From Myxococcota bacterium (lineage in GTDB: Bacteria; Myxococcota; XYA12-FULL-58-9; JALHOP01): 64,000 nt of DNA. The position numbers and the translations under genes are program-made. Shown here in pieces: positions 23,101 to 32,216 of the stretch (positions are counted from its first letter, which is position 1; each line of letters begins with the position of its first letter). The stretch is from the NCBI GenBank assembly GCA_022842935.1, contig JALHOP010000007.1:141592-205591 (forward strand), in the 5' to 3' direction. The notes below the pieces were generated by a model. It had not been told where the DNA came from. It did no database searches and saw nothing but the letters and a program-made list of their open reading frames with translations.

Positions 23101-26003
23101 GCGGCACCTTCTACTACGAAGACACGGCGTGGCTCGACTGCGATGGCACCGAGCTCGGACCAAATCCCTGCAACGATCCCGACTTCGCGCTCTTCCGTAG
23201 CGGACCGCGCAAGCGCCTGCTTGCGAACCGCGGCTTCTTGGGAGCCGATCCCGCTGCTGCCTGCCCGACCTTGCCTGTTGATCTTGCGGCCGTCACCAGC
23301 GCTCCGGGTACGACGTGCGACAGCGACCCCAACAACGCCGATTGTTGCGAGCGCTTGATCGACGCTTGCACCGACGGTCCGCGCGTCTTGAGCTCGCAGA
23401 TGTGCGATCTGATTCGCGCCATGGGCGGTCGGCGTGAGTCGTTCGGGCAGGCGCCGAGCGCGCGTCCGAACTCGGCGAACGAGTCTGGCGTGCGCATGGC
23501 GCGGCGGCTCATCAACACCCTGCTACCGGCGCTGCCCAGCACATCGAGCGCCACAGCGGACAAGCTGCGTTTGCGCCTGGATTGTGACCCAGCGGGCTCG
23601 AACGAGGCCTGCGACACCGATTCCGACTGCGGCAACTACGACTTCTGCGATCGTACGACGCTCGTCGACAATCGCGGACAGTGCAAGCCCACCGGCAACT
23701 GCGTGCAGTGCGATCCGCGCGCTGGCTCGAAGACGATGATCGGCCTCGACTTCGATGACGATGAAGACGGCCACGAGGTCGCCGCCGCGTCATGTACGCC
23801 TGGGCCCTGTACCTGCACCCAGGACTCCGACTGCGGTCGCGGCGAGGTTTGCGGCGCGACGGGAACCTGCATCGTCGACTGCTCGCCAGTCCCGCTCGTT
23901 ACCATCTTCCTCTCCGACGAAGAGGACTTCTTCTTCAAGGACGAGTGCGCAACGTCCGTGACGCTCCCGAGCGCCACCGACGGTTGGCAGCGTTCTGCGC
24001 AGCAAGCGGCAGACGAGTCGCAGCTGCAGACCGACTGCTACTACCGTGTGAACAATGTCGATGGGAACGGTCTGCAGGGCCCGGAGCCTTGCGTTGACTC
24101 CACTATCCCGGATGACCCGCTCTCGTATTGCCGCACGTACCTCACGCCGAACGTCATCGGGCTCGCGACCGGCTACAACCCTGATGGGGTGCCGACCTCG
24201 AACCTCGAGCTCATGGACTGGCGCGCCTTCAACGCCCCCGAGTGCTTGCCGACCGGACAGGGTGCGCCGAATACGTTCGCGCCGCCCGAGGATACCTGCG
24301 TCGCTGACCCGTGCCGCTTGCTGAACAGCCAAGGCGCCTGCGAGGGCGGGGCGTACAACAATCAGTGCGTGTGGACACCGGGCCTCGACGTCTGCACCAA
24401 TCGCTGTACCGCGATCACGGTGGGCACGGTGAGCCCGACCCCCACCGAGCGTAACAACCAGCGCGCCGCGTGCAACGCCGACCCGGCCTGTTTCTTCGAC
24501 CCCGGCATGGGCGTCGATGGCAACTTGAACGGCGGCGACGACAACTCGGTGGTGAACCAGCAGTACGCTTGCGTGCCGCGCGTGCCGCTCAACGATTGCC
24601 AGGCGTGCAAGCGCTTGCTGCGTCGTTACCAGGCGGTCCACGGCGAAGACACTGCGGGCAATGACAATGGCACTGCCGGTCTTGGTGACGCCGGCCCCGT
24701 GTACGCTATCGCGCGCAACCGCGGCCAGGAAGGCTTCCGTCTCGAGCAGGCTCTCATTGGTCAGGATCAGTGCGGCGGTGGTCCCATCACCTGGGGCCGC
24801 GGCGACGGTCAGGCCTATCGCGACATCGCAGTCGACACCTTCGGTCGTACCCAGAACGTCTGTGCCTCGAGCTACCGTGACTTCATGCAGCTCGTCGTCA
24901 CCGATATCGTTGCCCTCTCGGCGCCGTATCGCCTGGCCGAGTCGCCGATCGCCGCGACCTTGAAGGTCGGCATCGGGCGCCCGAACGGTGACGGCTCTTG
25001 GACGTACATCGAGGTGCCACGCTCGAAGACGCGCGGCTTCGTCTACGACGCGACCAGTAACTCGCTCGGCTTCAAGAGCGACCCGATCGACGGTGTTGGC
25101 GGGACGGCGAACGGCGTCATCGATCCGAGCGAGGTCGAAGCGGCCCGCGCGGCGCAAGAAGTGCCGCGCACCGATGACCTGGTGTTCATCTCATATCGCT
25201 TCTGGCGACCCGTTCCCTGCCCCCAGGGTTGCGACCCAGATACCGAGACCTGCTTGCGCACCATCTGCCCCGACGACACGGCGACGCCAGAAGCCTGCAC
25301 GGGCCAAGGCACACAAAATTGCGACGACGGTCGCGTTTGTATCGATGACCTTTGCCGCTTCCCCTGCACCGACGACGGTTACTTCGAGCGCTGCGTGCCG
25401 AACCCATGCCGCGAGTGCGAGACGTACAACGAGGTCACTGGCGCCTGCACGTTGCAGACCGACACCTGCATCTGCTTCAGCGGCAACGGTATCCCCTGCG
25501 ATCCGACGGGACCGAATACCTGTCCGCCGGGCATGACCTGCGATGAGCAGTGCTTCTGCGAGCCGCTACCCGGCTGTACCGGCGCGTTCGCCGAAGACGG
25601 CTCGGTCATCGACTGCCAGGCGGCGCTCAACTGTTGCGCGCTATTCTCCGCCTGCTTCGGTCTCGAGACCTCGGGGGCCTGCACGGGCAACGCCAACTGC
25701 ACCTGGAACGGCAGCTCGTGCGAGCCGTCGGCGGGCAGTTGCTGCGGCGCGAACGAGGTCGCGATTTGCTACACGCCGATCGAAGATCCGTCGCGCAACA
25801 TCTTCGCCTGCCAGGGCGCGGCGTGCTCATGTGAGTCGGAGATTGCCTGCAACAACGACGCTGACTGCGCAGCGATGAGCGCCGACGACAACCCAGCCGG
25901 CGCGAGCAAGTGCGTCAACAATGTTTGTATCTGCAATCCAGTGACCGAGAGCTGCTTGCCCGACGCTGCGACTGGCTGCTCGTGCGAGCCGACGCCCGGT
26001 TGA
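20112..26003 (+). CDS. Giant lipoprotein with thrombospondin type-3 repeats and VWA-like domain
   Basis: 1963 residues from ATG 20112, which has AAGGAG upstream; the open frame to 19869 is not coding. The signal ends in LASC, so it is lipid-anchored. After an acidic stalk, residues about 97-546 carry some ten TSP3-type calcium repeats of the pattern DSDGDGI-DG-ED-N-NG. A beta-rich region follows, then a VWA-like segment with an intact metal motif DDSAS near residue 870, interrupted by Cys-rich inserts. Residues from about 1700 on form a dense Cys-rich tail. Calcium should stiffen the repeat rod. Large proteins of this build are common on myxobacterial surfaces and may serve adhesion or motility; the role here is unknown. 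Confidence 0.85.
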   Translation: MLGLCLNRSYLTGALMLVGLVGLASCGKVNEPQVVCPPPGDVCYDENGNRVYPDGDPFDREPSDSPTTDEVTDDDGDSGGDAGDGGDIINPGPTCDCPVSGSDQDGDCIADTTESSNGYTNPAQKDSDGDGINDGCEDRNLNGQRDPGESNAGDADSDNDCIPDGVEDRDRDGRFELLFGETSPNLVDSDRDNIPDGGPSGEDKDCDGVVDPFVDSNGNSCWDPAEAQGETNPALADTDGDGIGDGREDFNQNGTCDSDENSCAFVTDTDCDQLPDGSEDKNRNGQQNSGETNPRNNDSDNDGILDGVEDANRNGIVESATETDPRSIDSDGDTIPDGVEDADRDGQVDPAPTGADGCWTGVTPGETDPRRVDSDGDLISDDAEDKNKNGQCDSGTIADPNAPGGTREGLVESCSFLADTDCDGLSDSAEDKNRDGTYQLAETDARFNDTDRDGLIDGCPIGFNLTTCEDLTNDGRVDPGETDPRSVDTDLDGLNDRCEVQFDSSNCTSPTCTTNATVEDTDGDGKLDGEEDANRNCRFDPPSETDPRVNNPPPAPGTPEYPRSQVCDAQNLKQLTFAEAPDPAVDYRVAFEVEKFNGVTAEYRTRAYGIELNAANNQIVEDDPNDMVWGHLFESPTGVVVESGNPAPVNRNVYGFTYVTQDTTPLDDRLDDLRDQLAALYGAAVVTEVSNVPARPAHDDLPNFRVTRASRQYRVTVGASAAQAKSAVFVRQDLLARAFLPLAELANVRPTSILGDTTSDAVYGQVNCPGNPQCYQRFTMNIAAVQRLDQIVINNEAPTPDVTGVTMYVVALTPDDSTADSNATVTRLYNERLTRLEDLTGGSAVARFEARRSSICEDRNAKQAKADLLFVVDDSASMQAVIDKLQQASRDAQAVLTANSTNVDYRVAMTTTNPSLYGRTVCENVQPGTAPSGTFDEDIGCMKICPANCTTTCGNSGGTCPASCGTSCRPAIGTLLADEQAAPGGDGEFMYRLPGGGGTFYYEDTAWLDCDGTELGPNPCNDPDFALFRSGPRKRLLANRGFLGADPAAACPTLPVDLAAVTSAPGTTCDSDPNNADCCERLIDACTDGPRVLSSQMCDLIRAMGGRRESFGQAPSARPNSANESGVRMARRLINTLLPALPSTSSATADKLRLRLDCDPAGSNEACDTDSDCGNYDFCDRTTLVDNRGQCKPTGNCVQCDPRAGSKTMIGLDFDDDEDGHEVAAASCTPGPCTCTQDSDCGRGEVCGATGTCIVDCSPVPLVTIFLSDEEDFFFKDECATSVTLPSATDGWQRSAQQAADESQLQTDCYYRVNNVDGNGLQGPEPCVDSTIPDDPLSYCRTYLTPNVIGLATGYNPDGVPTSNLELMDWRAFNAPECLPTGQGAPNTFAPPEDTCVADPCRLLNSQGACEGGAYNNQCVWTPGLDVCTNRCTAITVGTVSPTPTERNNQRAACNADPACFFDPGMGVDGNLNGGDDNSVVNQQYACVPRVPLNDCQACKRLLRRYQAVHGEDTAGNDNGTAGLGDAGPVYAIARNRGQEGFRLEQALIGQDQCGGGPITWGRGDGQAYRDIAVDTFGRTQNVCASSYRDFMQLVVTDIVALSAPYRLAESPIAATLKVGIGRPNGDGSWTYIEVPRSKTRGFVYDATSNSLGFKSDPIDGVGGTANGVIDPSEVEAARAAQEVPRTDDLVFISYRFWRPVPCPQGCDPDTETCLRTICPDDTATPEACTGQGTQNCDDGRVCIDDLCRFPCTDDGYFERCVPNPCRECETYNEVTGACTLQTDTCICFSGNGIPCDPTGPNTCPPGMTCDEQCFCEPLPGCTGAFAEDGSVIDCQAALNCCALFSACFGLETSGACTGNANCTWNGSSCEPSAGSCCGANEVAICYTPIEDPSRNIFACQGAACSCESEIACNNDADCAAMSADDNPAGASKCVNNVCICNPVTESCLPDAATGCSCEPTPG

Positions 26004-26130
26004 TGGCGCTGGGCCGCTAGGGGACGCGGCCCGACGCATGTTTCACCTGGCGGGCCCGATTGGGCCGCCAGCGCTCTCGACCCCTTGGCGCGGCGCCCGA
26101 TCGTCCCCAAGGTGTGTCGGGGAGGGCATT

Positions 26131-27396
26131 GTGCGCGTCGTCGTCGTTGTGTGGGCTGTTATTTTCGGCTGCGTCACCGCCTGTGGAAGCTCCGGTGAGG
26201 GCTCCGCAGTGCGGCAGGACGATCCGACCGACGCGGTCCTGGGCGAGACCTCCTCGAGAGTTCGTTACGCGAGCGACCGCACGCACTCGCCCATCACGGC
26301 GGCAATCGCGACCACGATCCGCGCCATCGCCAGCGCAGCCGCCGACCGCAACGACGACATGTTCATGAAGGTAGGCGACTCCATCACCGAGTCGTTCGCG
26401 GTCATGGCGTGTTTCGCCGACGGCACGGTCGAGCTCGCGGGTCGCACCGATCTGCAGCCCACCATCGATTTCTACCGCTCAGCGCGCATCAGCGGTGCCT
26501 CACCGTGCGGCGAAGAGTGGTGCCGGGGCTCTTCGACGGCGCTCGACCGGGCGAGCTATGCCGCGCAGGGCGGAGCCACCGCCGACTTCCCGCTAGCATC
26601 ATCACCACTGCCACTCGACCAAGAAGACGCCGCCATCAGGCCGCGTATCGCCCTGGTGCAGTTCGGTACCAATGACGCGACCCTCATCACGACCGCGGCG
26701 GACGTCGACGGCTTCGTGACCTTCCACGACCGCATGCACGCGCTCGTCGACAGCCTAACGTCGCGCGGCATCGTGCCAGTGCTCTACACCATTCCTCCCT
26801 ACGTCGCGCCGCGCCCCGGTTTCGCCAACGTGCCGACCATGAATGCCATCATTCGCGTCATCGCCCAGGGCCGCGCTATCCCGCTCATCGACTTCGAGCG
26901 CGAGCTCATGCCGCTGCCTGACTACGGCCTTTGGGACGGCACTCATCCGAAGGTCGAGTTTGGTGGCTGTGTTTTCACGTCGGCGGGCCTTCAGTACGGC
27001 TACAACGTGCGCAACCTCATCAGCATGCAGGCGCTTGCGCGTGTGAAGCACGTACTCGATGGCGGCGGCGCGCTCGATTCTGGTTCTTCCGTGAGCGGGG
27101 CGGGCAGCGCGTCCTCGCCGTTCGCAGTAGATGGGTTACCGTTCGTCGACGCCCATGAGACGGGACCGAAGACCTATCGCCTAGAGATTCTCAGCTCGAC
27201 GCGCGTGCGGTTTCTAGCGCTCATGCGCAGGGGGCGCGCTACAGTCGCCGTAACGAACGGCGCGACCCTGGTCGCTGCGGGAAACGCGATTGTCCACGCG
27301 ACGCTCCCTGCCGGGGCGTACGACATCACTGTGTCTGGTGGCGCCTTTGGCTTCGTTGTCGTTCGCTGCGACAGCGCCGATGCGACATGCGACTGA
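26131..27396 (+). CDS. SGNH/GDSL-type hydrolase lipoprotein
   Basis: 421 residues from GTG 26131, with GGAGGG upstream; the ATG at 26038 lacks this. The signal ends at the lipobox VTAC (C18). The SGNH catalytic blocks are present: VGDSITES (S84 nucleophile), QFGTND (N181), and DGTHP (D269, H272). So it is an envelope-anchored esterase or deacetylase of the GDSL class; natural substrates of these enzymes include acylated glycans and lipids. About 90 C-terminal residues form an extra beta-rich domain. It follows the giant lipoprotein by 127 bp and could share its transcript. Confidence 0.88.
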   Translation: MRVVVVVWAVIFGCVTACGSSGEGSAVRQDDPTDAVLGETSSRVRYASDRTHSPITAAIATTIRAIASAAADRNDDMFMKVGDSITESFAVMACFADGTVELAGRTDLQPTIDFYRSARISGASPCGEEWCRGSSTALDRASYAAQGGATADFPLASSPLPLDQEDAAIRPRIALVQFGTNDATLITTAADVDGFVTFHDRMHALVDSLTSRGIVPVLYTIPPYVAPRPGFANVPTMNAIIRVIAQGRAIPLIDFERELMPLPDYGLWDGTHPKVEFGGCVFTSAGLQYGYNVRNLISMQALARVKHVLDGGGALDSGSSVSGAGSASSPFAVDGLPFVDAHETGPKTYRLEILSSTRVRFLALMRRGRATVAVTNGATLVAAGNAIVHATLPAGAYDITVSGGAFGFVVVRCDSADATCD

Positions 27397-27510
27397 GGCG
27401 ACCCGGTTTGTACGTGCGGCGCCCCAAAGGCCGTGGGCTTCAAGGTGAGTCCTGAGGGCCACGTGCAGCAGGACCTTGAGGCGGCCGCTTCTCGCGAGCA
27501 CACTCATCGC

Positions 27511-27747
27511 ATGAGCGAGCGAAGACGTAAGATCGACGGAGCGGGAATGCGGGCGGCGTTCCATCACTTCGACAAGAATCACAACGGCAGCATCGACCGT
27601 GCCGAGTTCGCGCAACTCATGGCGTTGCTCGTCGTCGATTTGGATATCGAGCACCTCGACGCGGAGTGGCGCGCAGCGGACAGCAACGGCAATGGGCGTA
27701 TCTCATACGATGAGTTCGCACATTGGTGGGCGCAACGCGGCGTGTGA
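27511..27747 (+). CDS. Small EF-hand calcium-binding protein
   Basis: 78 residues from ATG 27511 (a GTG at 27433 would add 26). Two canonical EF-hand loops are seen: DKNHNGSIDRAE at 21-32 and DSNGNGRISYDE at 57-68, both with all six coordinating positions acceptable. No signal peptide is present, so it is probably a cytoplasmic calmodulin-like calcium sensor or buffer. It lies between the SGNH lipoprotein and proS, with a weak ribosome binding site. Confidence 0.85.
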   Translation: MSERRRKIDGAGMRAAFHHFDKNHNGSIDRAEFAQLMALLVVDLDIEHLDAEWRAADSNGNGRISYDEFAHWWAQRGV

Positions 27748-27867
27748 AGGCTGCCCACCGGCGGGCACCACGACCTGCCCAGGGCGGCTGGCGGTCGTCA
27801 GTCGAAGGCATTCGTTCAGCTCCAAGGGGCTCGACTAACAGGGCGCACGCGCGCTAAACGAGCGCGT

Positions 27868-29319
27868 ATGTCCTCTGAAAAGCAGCCTGAGCGCATCACC
27901 CCGCGCGCCGAAGACTATTCACGTTGGTACCTGGACGTCATTCGCCAGGCGAGCCTCGCCGAGCCGGCCGAGGTCGTCAAAGGCTGCATGGTCATCAAGC
28001 CGCATGGCTACGCCATCTGGGAGAAAATCCAGCGGGCGCTCGATGACATGTTCAAGGCCACGGGTCACCAGAACGCCTACTTCCCGCTGCTCATCCCCGA
28101 GAGCTTCTTGAAGAAGGAGGCCGAGCACGTCGAAGGCTTCTCGCCAGAGCTCGCGGTCGTGACGCACGCCGGCGGCAAGGAGCTCGAAGAGCGTTACGTC
28201 ATTCGCCCGACCTCCGAGACCATCATTGGGCACTTCTTCGCCAAGTGGATCGAATCGTGGCGCGACCTGCCGCTGCTCATCAACCAGTGGGCGAACGTCA
28301 TGCGCTGGGAGATGCGCACTCGTATGTTTTTGCGGACGGGAGAGTTCCTCTGGCAAGAGGGTCACACCGCGCATGCGACGCACGACGAGGCGCGTGAAGA
28401 GGTCATCCGTATGTTGCACGTCTATGGCGACTTCGCCGAGACGTTCATGGCGATGCCGGTCGTTCGTGGCATCAAGACGCAGAGCGAGAAGTTCGCTGGC
28501 GCTCTCGAATCATTCTGCATCGAGGCGATGATGCAAGACGGCAAGGCGCTGCAGGCTGGCACCTCGCACGACCTCGGGCAGAACTTTGGTAAGGCCTTCG
28601 ACGTCAAGTTCCAAAATAAAGAAGGCCAGCAGGACTTCGTCTGGCAGACGAGCTGGGGCGTCTCGACCCGTCTCATCGGCGCTTTGATCATGAGCCACTC
28701 CGACGACAACGGCCTCGTGCTCCCGCCCAAGCTTGCGCCCGTGCACGTCGTCGTCGTGCCAATCTACGGCAAGGGCGCCGACGAGGCGCTGGTCCGTGAG
28801 CACGGCGAGGCCATCGCCAAGGAGCTGCGCGGCGTGGGGCTCACCGTGGTCTTCGATACGCGCGACTACAAGCCCGGCTTCAAATACTTCGAGTGGGAGC
28901 AGAAGGGCGTACCGCTCCGCATCGAGATTGGCCCCAAAGATATCGAGAAGAACGCTATCGCGTACAAAGATCGTCTCGCCGAGAAGAAAGACTTCCGCAG
29001 CCGTGACGGGCTTGGTCCATGGGCGAGCGCGTTCATGGATGACTTCCAGAAACGTCTTTTCGAGCGGGCAAAGCAACGCCTCGCCGACAACACCATCGAG
29101 GTCGACGACTGGGAGACCTTCAAGAAGGTCTTCGAGGGCCAGGAGTCTAAGTTCGTGATGGCGCATTGGGACGGCACGGCCGAAACCGAAGCGCGCATCA
29201 AGGAAGAGCTCAAGGTGACGGTGCGGTGCATCCCACTCGACGCCAAGCCCGAAGAGGGCAAGTGCGTTCTCACGGGCAAGCCGTCGAAGCGGCGGGTGCT
29301 GTTCTCGAAGTCGTATTGA
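27868..29319 (+). CDS. proS: Prolyl-tRNA synthetase, archaeal/eukaryal type
   Basis: 483 residues. It charges tRNA-Pro with proline. The length and segments such as [27 protein letters not shown] and [12 protein letters not shown] mark the class II type without the editing insert found in the E. coli form, and with the extra C-terminal domain of the archaeal/eukaryal type. Motif 2 and the anticodon-binding region look intact. This type is scattered among bacteria, so its presence reflects lineage. Convergent with the TreT-like gene. Confidence 0.96.
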   Translation: MSSEKQPERITPRAEDYSRWYLDVIRQASLAEPAEVVKGCMVIKPHGYAIWEKIQRALDDMFKATGHQNAYFPLLIPESFLKKEAEHVEGFSPELAVVTHAGGKELEERYVIRPTSETIIGHFFAKWIESWRDLPLLINQWANVMRWEMRTRMFLRTGEFLWQEGHTAHATHDEAREEVIRMLHVYGDFAETFMAMPVVRGIKTQSEKFAGALESFCIEAMMQDGKALQAGTSHDLGQNFGKAFDVKFQNKEGQQDFVWQTSWGVSTRLIGALIMSHSDDNGLVLPPKLAPVHVVVVPIYGKGADEALVREHGEAIAKELRGVGLTVVFDTRDYKPGFKYFEWEQKGVPLRIEIGPKDIEKNAIAYKDRLAEKKDFRSRDGLGPWASAFMDDFQKRLFERAKQRLADNTIEVDDWETFKKVFEGQESKFVMAHWDGTAETEARIKEELKVTVRCIPLDAKPEEGKCVLTGKPSKRRVLFSKSY

Positions 29320-29378
29320 CTGCCGCCGGTTGCTCCTCGCGATCCGACGCAGAGAGCTCGAGCGCGCTCCGACGTGCT

Positions 29379-31256
29379 TTAGCTTCCGTACATATCTTCG
29401 CCGATGACGTCGGCGACGCTCGCGACGTGTGCCGCGCCTTGTGACTTGACGCGCTCGCTTGCTCGCGCGAGCTGCGCTGGTGTGGCCGCGACCGCCGCAA
29501 GGTAGTTGCGTGCCATGACCGGCGACGAGTGCTCGAGCGTGATGCGCTCGGCGACTTCAGCGGCTCGCTGGTAACGGGCCGAATAGCCGGGATCGTGTCG
29601 ACGCGCGTCGAAGATCTCCTTGAGTTTGGCGGCGAGCAGGTCCTGAATGGCCTGCGCCTCAGGGCTTGCCACCACCTTGCCGTCAACCAGCCGATACATT
29701 TGGGTCGGGTCGTCGATGGTGTCGACGAGGTTTGCGATGCTCACCGAAAACGCCGCCGTATCGGGCTCTTCGCCGTACCGCGAGAAGCCGCCCTGCAAGA
29801 ATGTGAGGACTGCGGCACGCTGGCGCGCAGCTTCGTCGCCCACCATGCCATAGCCCTCACGGCACGAAGCGGCGACGTACGGTAGCTCGGAGTGGGCAGC
29901 GAGCGCATAGGCGGCGGCGATCTCGACGCTCGAGCGGTCATCCATGCGCCTAACGCGCTTTGCCGCCTCGGGGAACTCGGCGAGCGAGGCGTCGAAGAGG
30001 TCGCGCTGTGCGATCTTGCGGTCATCGCCCTTGCCGATGCCCGCGAACACGAAGAGACCGATCTCGGGATATTGCTCGGCGATGGAGAGGAAGGCGCGCT
30101 GGACGATGATGTTTCCTTTCCAGGCCACGAAGCGTCCGCCGGTCACCAGGTACTTCAGGTCGAGATCGATATCCGGCACTTCCTTCTTCAAGATCGCCTG
30201 CGCGCAGTCCCAGTCGAGACGCTGGTTCTTCGGCGATAGCGGATCGATCCCGGGGGGACAGACGAAAACGCTGCACGGCAAGTTGTAGCCCTGCGGCACG
30301 CTGCCCGGCTGGAAAAAGACAGCGTCGTTGGGGCCCAAGAGCCTGAGGTTCGGTAGGATGGCTTTCTGCCAGAGGTCCGTGGCGGCTTGCTTGCCATCGA
30401 GCACACCGGCCATGTCGACATGGCTGCGCCAGATGATACGCATGTCGGGATTGTGCTTCTTGATCTCGGGAATGAAGTGGATCGCGTGGTGGTCCTCGAG
30501 GAAGACCGCGCCGACCTTGGAGTCGCTGAAGACGTCACGGTAGATGCTTGCGAGCAGCGTGTTGTGCGCGGCCCAGCGGCCGTGCTCCTCGGCCTTGATG
30601 AGCGTCGCTCCGCCCTGGAACGCGTCGAACGCCTTGCGGCCGATCTCGCCGTAGTCGCCGTCGTGATCCCACGTCTTGTGCCACTCGACGTCGATGCCGA
30701 GCTGCTGCACGATGTGACCCTGCGTCTGGAACATCTCGGCGACGCCGCCACCGCTGAAGGTGGCATTGATGAGGCAGACTTTCGGGTTTCCCCCGGCCCT
30801 GAGTGTGCTCGCCAACGCGTGCAGATTTTCCACGTAGAGGCGGGCACCCTCGACGCCCAAGCTCTTCGCCAGCTCGACCTCGTATTCGGCGATCGTGTGG
30901 TACGGCGTGCCGACGTCATAGCGGAGGGCCTCGCGAACCGCCTTGGGCTGGTGCGCTGCCAGGTTGGCAAGCTCATGCAGCGCACCGAGGCGCTCATCGC
31001 TCGTGGCTCCCTTGTCGACCTGCAGGGCCAAGCGGTCGGCTTCGGCACGACCAAGGCTCGCGGGAGAATGGGCCTTTCCGACGGGCCTGACCCCCAGGGC
31101 CGCTTGTGTGCGTCCCACGGCACCATCGTAGCCGATGGGCAGCTGGAGGCGGGGGCGCTCGTTCTTGGCGGTCGCAGCCGCTGGTCCGGAAGCCTCGGTT
31201 ACGCTGTCTGGGACGCCAGGGCGCTCAGCCTGCGGTTGATTAATGATGGGACGCAC
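29379..31256 (-). CDS. GT4 glycosyltransferase related to trehalose synthase TreT / trehalose phosphorylase
   Basis: 625 residues from the GTG at 31256, chosen for GGGGAG 7 nt upstream; the ATG at 31391 lies inside otsB. After a helical N-terminal region of ~160 residues comes the typical start of this family, INATFSGGGVAEM, then WRSHVDMAG, and the C-terminal Rossmann half with AWKGNIIVQRAF and the donor motif EGYGMVGDE (E-x7-E). Relatives make trehalose reversibly from an NDP-glucose or glucose-1-phosphate and glucose. Divergence from otsB (46 bp apart) supports a trehalose role, but OtsB needs trehalose-6-phosphate, which TreT does not make, so the acceptor may be glucose-6-phosphate. That is inference. 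Confidence 0.78.
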   Translation of the reverse strand: MRPIINQPQAERPGVPDSVTEASGPAAATAKNERPRLQLPIGYDGAVGRTQAALGVRPVGKAHSPASLGRAEADRLALQVDKGATSDERLGALHELANLAAHQPKAVREALRYDVGTPYHTIAEYEVELAKSLGVEGARLYVENLHALASTLRAGGNPKVCLINATFSGGGVAEMFQTQGHIVQQLGIDVEWHKTWDHDGDYGEIGRKAFDAFQGGATLIKAEEHGRWAAHNTLLASIYRDVFSDSKVGAVFLEDHHAIHFIPEIKKHNPDMRIIWRSHVDMAGVLDGKQAATDLWQKAILPNLRLLGPNDAVFFQPGSVPQGYNLPCSVFVCPPGIDPLSPKNQRLDWDCAQAILKKEVPDIDLDLKYLVTGGRFVAWKGNIIVQRAFLSIAEQYPEIGLFVFAGIGKGDDRKIAQRDLFDASLAEFPEAAKRVRRMDDRSSVEIAAAYALAAHSELPYVAASCREGYGMVGDEAARQRAAVLTFLQGGFSRYGEEPDTAAFSVSIANLVDTIDDPTQMYRLVDGKVVASPEAQAIQDLLAAKLKEIFDARRHDPGYSARYQRAAEVAERITLEHSSPVMARNYLAAVAATPAQLARASERVKSQGAAHVASVADVIGEDMYGS

Positions 31257-31302
31257 AGGTAGTCTCCCCTCAGTACTTGTCTCGGGTGACGCCCGGAGCT
31301 CG

Positions 31303-32130
31303 ATGGTCCCGCCCGTTCGCAACGTGACCTTGGAAATCGCTGGCGCCGCGTCCTGGAAGAACGCGAGCGCTGAGGCCTTGGCGCGCGCCAAAAGGCCGCT
31401 GCTCGTGCTCGACTACGACGGCACGCTTGCCGAGATCGCGCCCACTCCCGAGCAGGCAAAGCCGACGCGTGAGGTCATTGCGCTTCTCGAGTCTGCGATC
31501 GCGGCCGGAATCACCGTAGCGATCGTCAGCGGGCGGGACGCTCCGACCCTGCAAAAATGGCTTGGCCACCTGCCAATCCACCTGGTCTCGGAGCATGGTG
31601 GGGCACATCGAAAACCCGGCGGCGTCTTCGTTGACCGCGTCAAGACAGAGTCGCTCACCTGGTTCCCCGCGGCGCGCGCCATCCTGACCGAGGCGGTGGC
31701 CAAGGCGGCCGGCGCCATGCTCGAGACCAAGCGCTTCTCGTTTTCCTTCCACTACCGCAACGTCGCAGCCGAGGTAGGTGAGAAGGTTGTCTCTGGCCTC
31801 GCTCTGCGACTCCGCGAGCAGCTGCCAGAGACCGTCGAGCTGCACCACGGAAAGAAGGTCCTCGAGGTACGCCCCACGGGTGTCCATAAAGGTGTCGCGC
31901 TGGTCGATCTTGCTGCCCATACGCGCGCCGACTTCGTGCTCGCCGCCGGCGACGACCGGACCGACGAGGACATGTTTGCTCACGCTCCGCGCGGAACGTG
32001 GACTCTCAAGATCGGCGCTGGAGAGACCAACGCGCGCGCCCGCCTCGACAGCGTCACCGAGCTGCGGGGGTTCTTGCTCGAGATCATCTCGGCGCGACGG
32101 GTCATGAGAGAAAAGAAGCTGCACGGCTAG
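31303..32130 (+). CDS. otsB: Trehalose-6-phosphate phosphatase
   Basis: 275 residues from ATG 31303, with CGGAG 4 nt upstream; an upstream ATG at 31243 overlaps the divergent gene. It removes phosphate from trehalose-6-phosphate. HAD motifs are intact: LDYDGTL (D37, D39), AIVSGR, and GDDRTDEDMF. The otsA partner is absent from the window. Divergent from the TreT-like gene with only 46 bp between starts, so the two promoters must overlap each other or the coding ends. Confidence 0.93.
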   Translation: MVPPVRNVTLEIAGAASWKNASAEALARAKRPLLVLDYDGTLAEIAPTPEQAKPTREVIALLESAIAAGITVAIVSGRDAPTLQKWLGHLPIHLVSEHGGAHRKPGGVFVDRVKTESLTWFPAARAILTEAVAKAAGAMLETKRFSFSFHYRNVAAEVGEKVVSGLALRLREQLPETVELHHGKKVLEVRPTGVHKGVALVDLAAHTRADFVLAAGDDRTDEDMFAHAPRGTWTLKIGAGETNARARLDSVTELRGFLLEIISARRVMREKKLHG

Positions 32131-32216
32131 GTTTTCGCTTTCGTCGTTCCCCCGTATCGGCAGCGTGCGTTGCAATGTTGCGAAAGAAGCGACCGGAAGG
32201 TTATGGGGCGCAATTC

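Noticed and set aside
23790-25157. 455-residue minus-strand frame inside the giant lipoprotein gene
   Set aside because: Shadow of a repetitive Cys/Asp-rich gene; composition mirrors the complement of the real frame.
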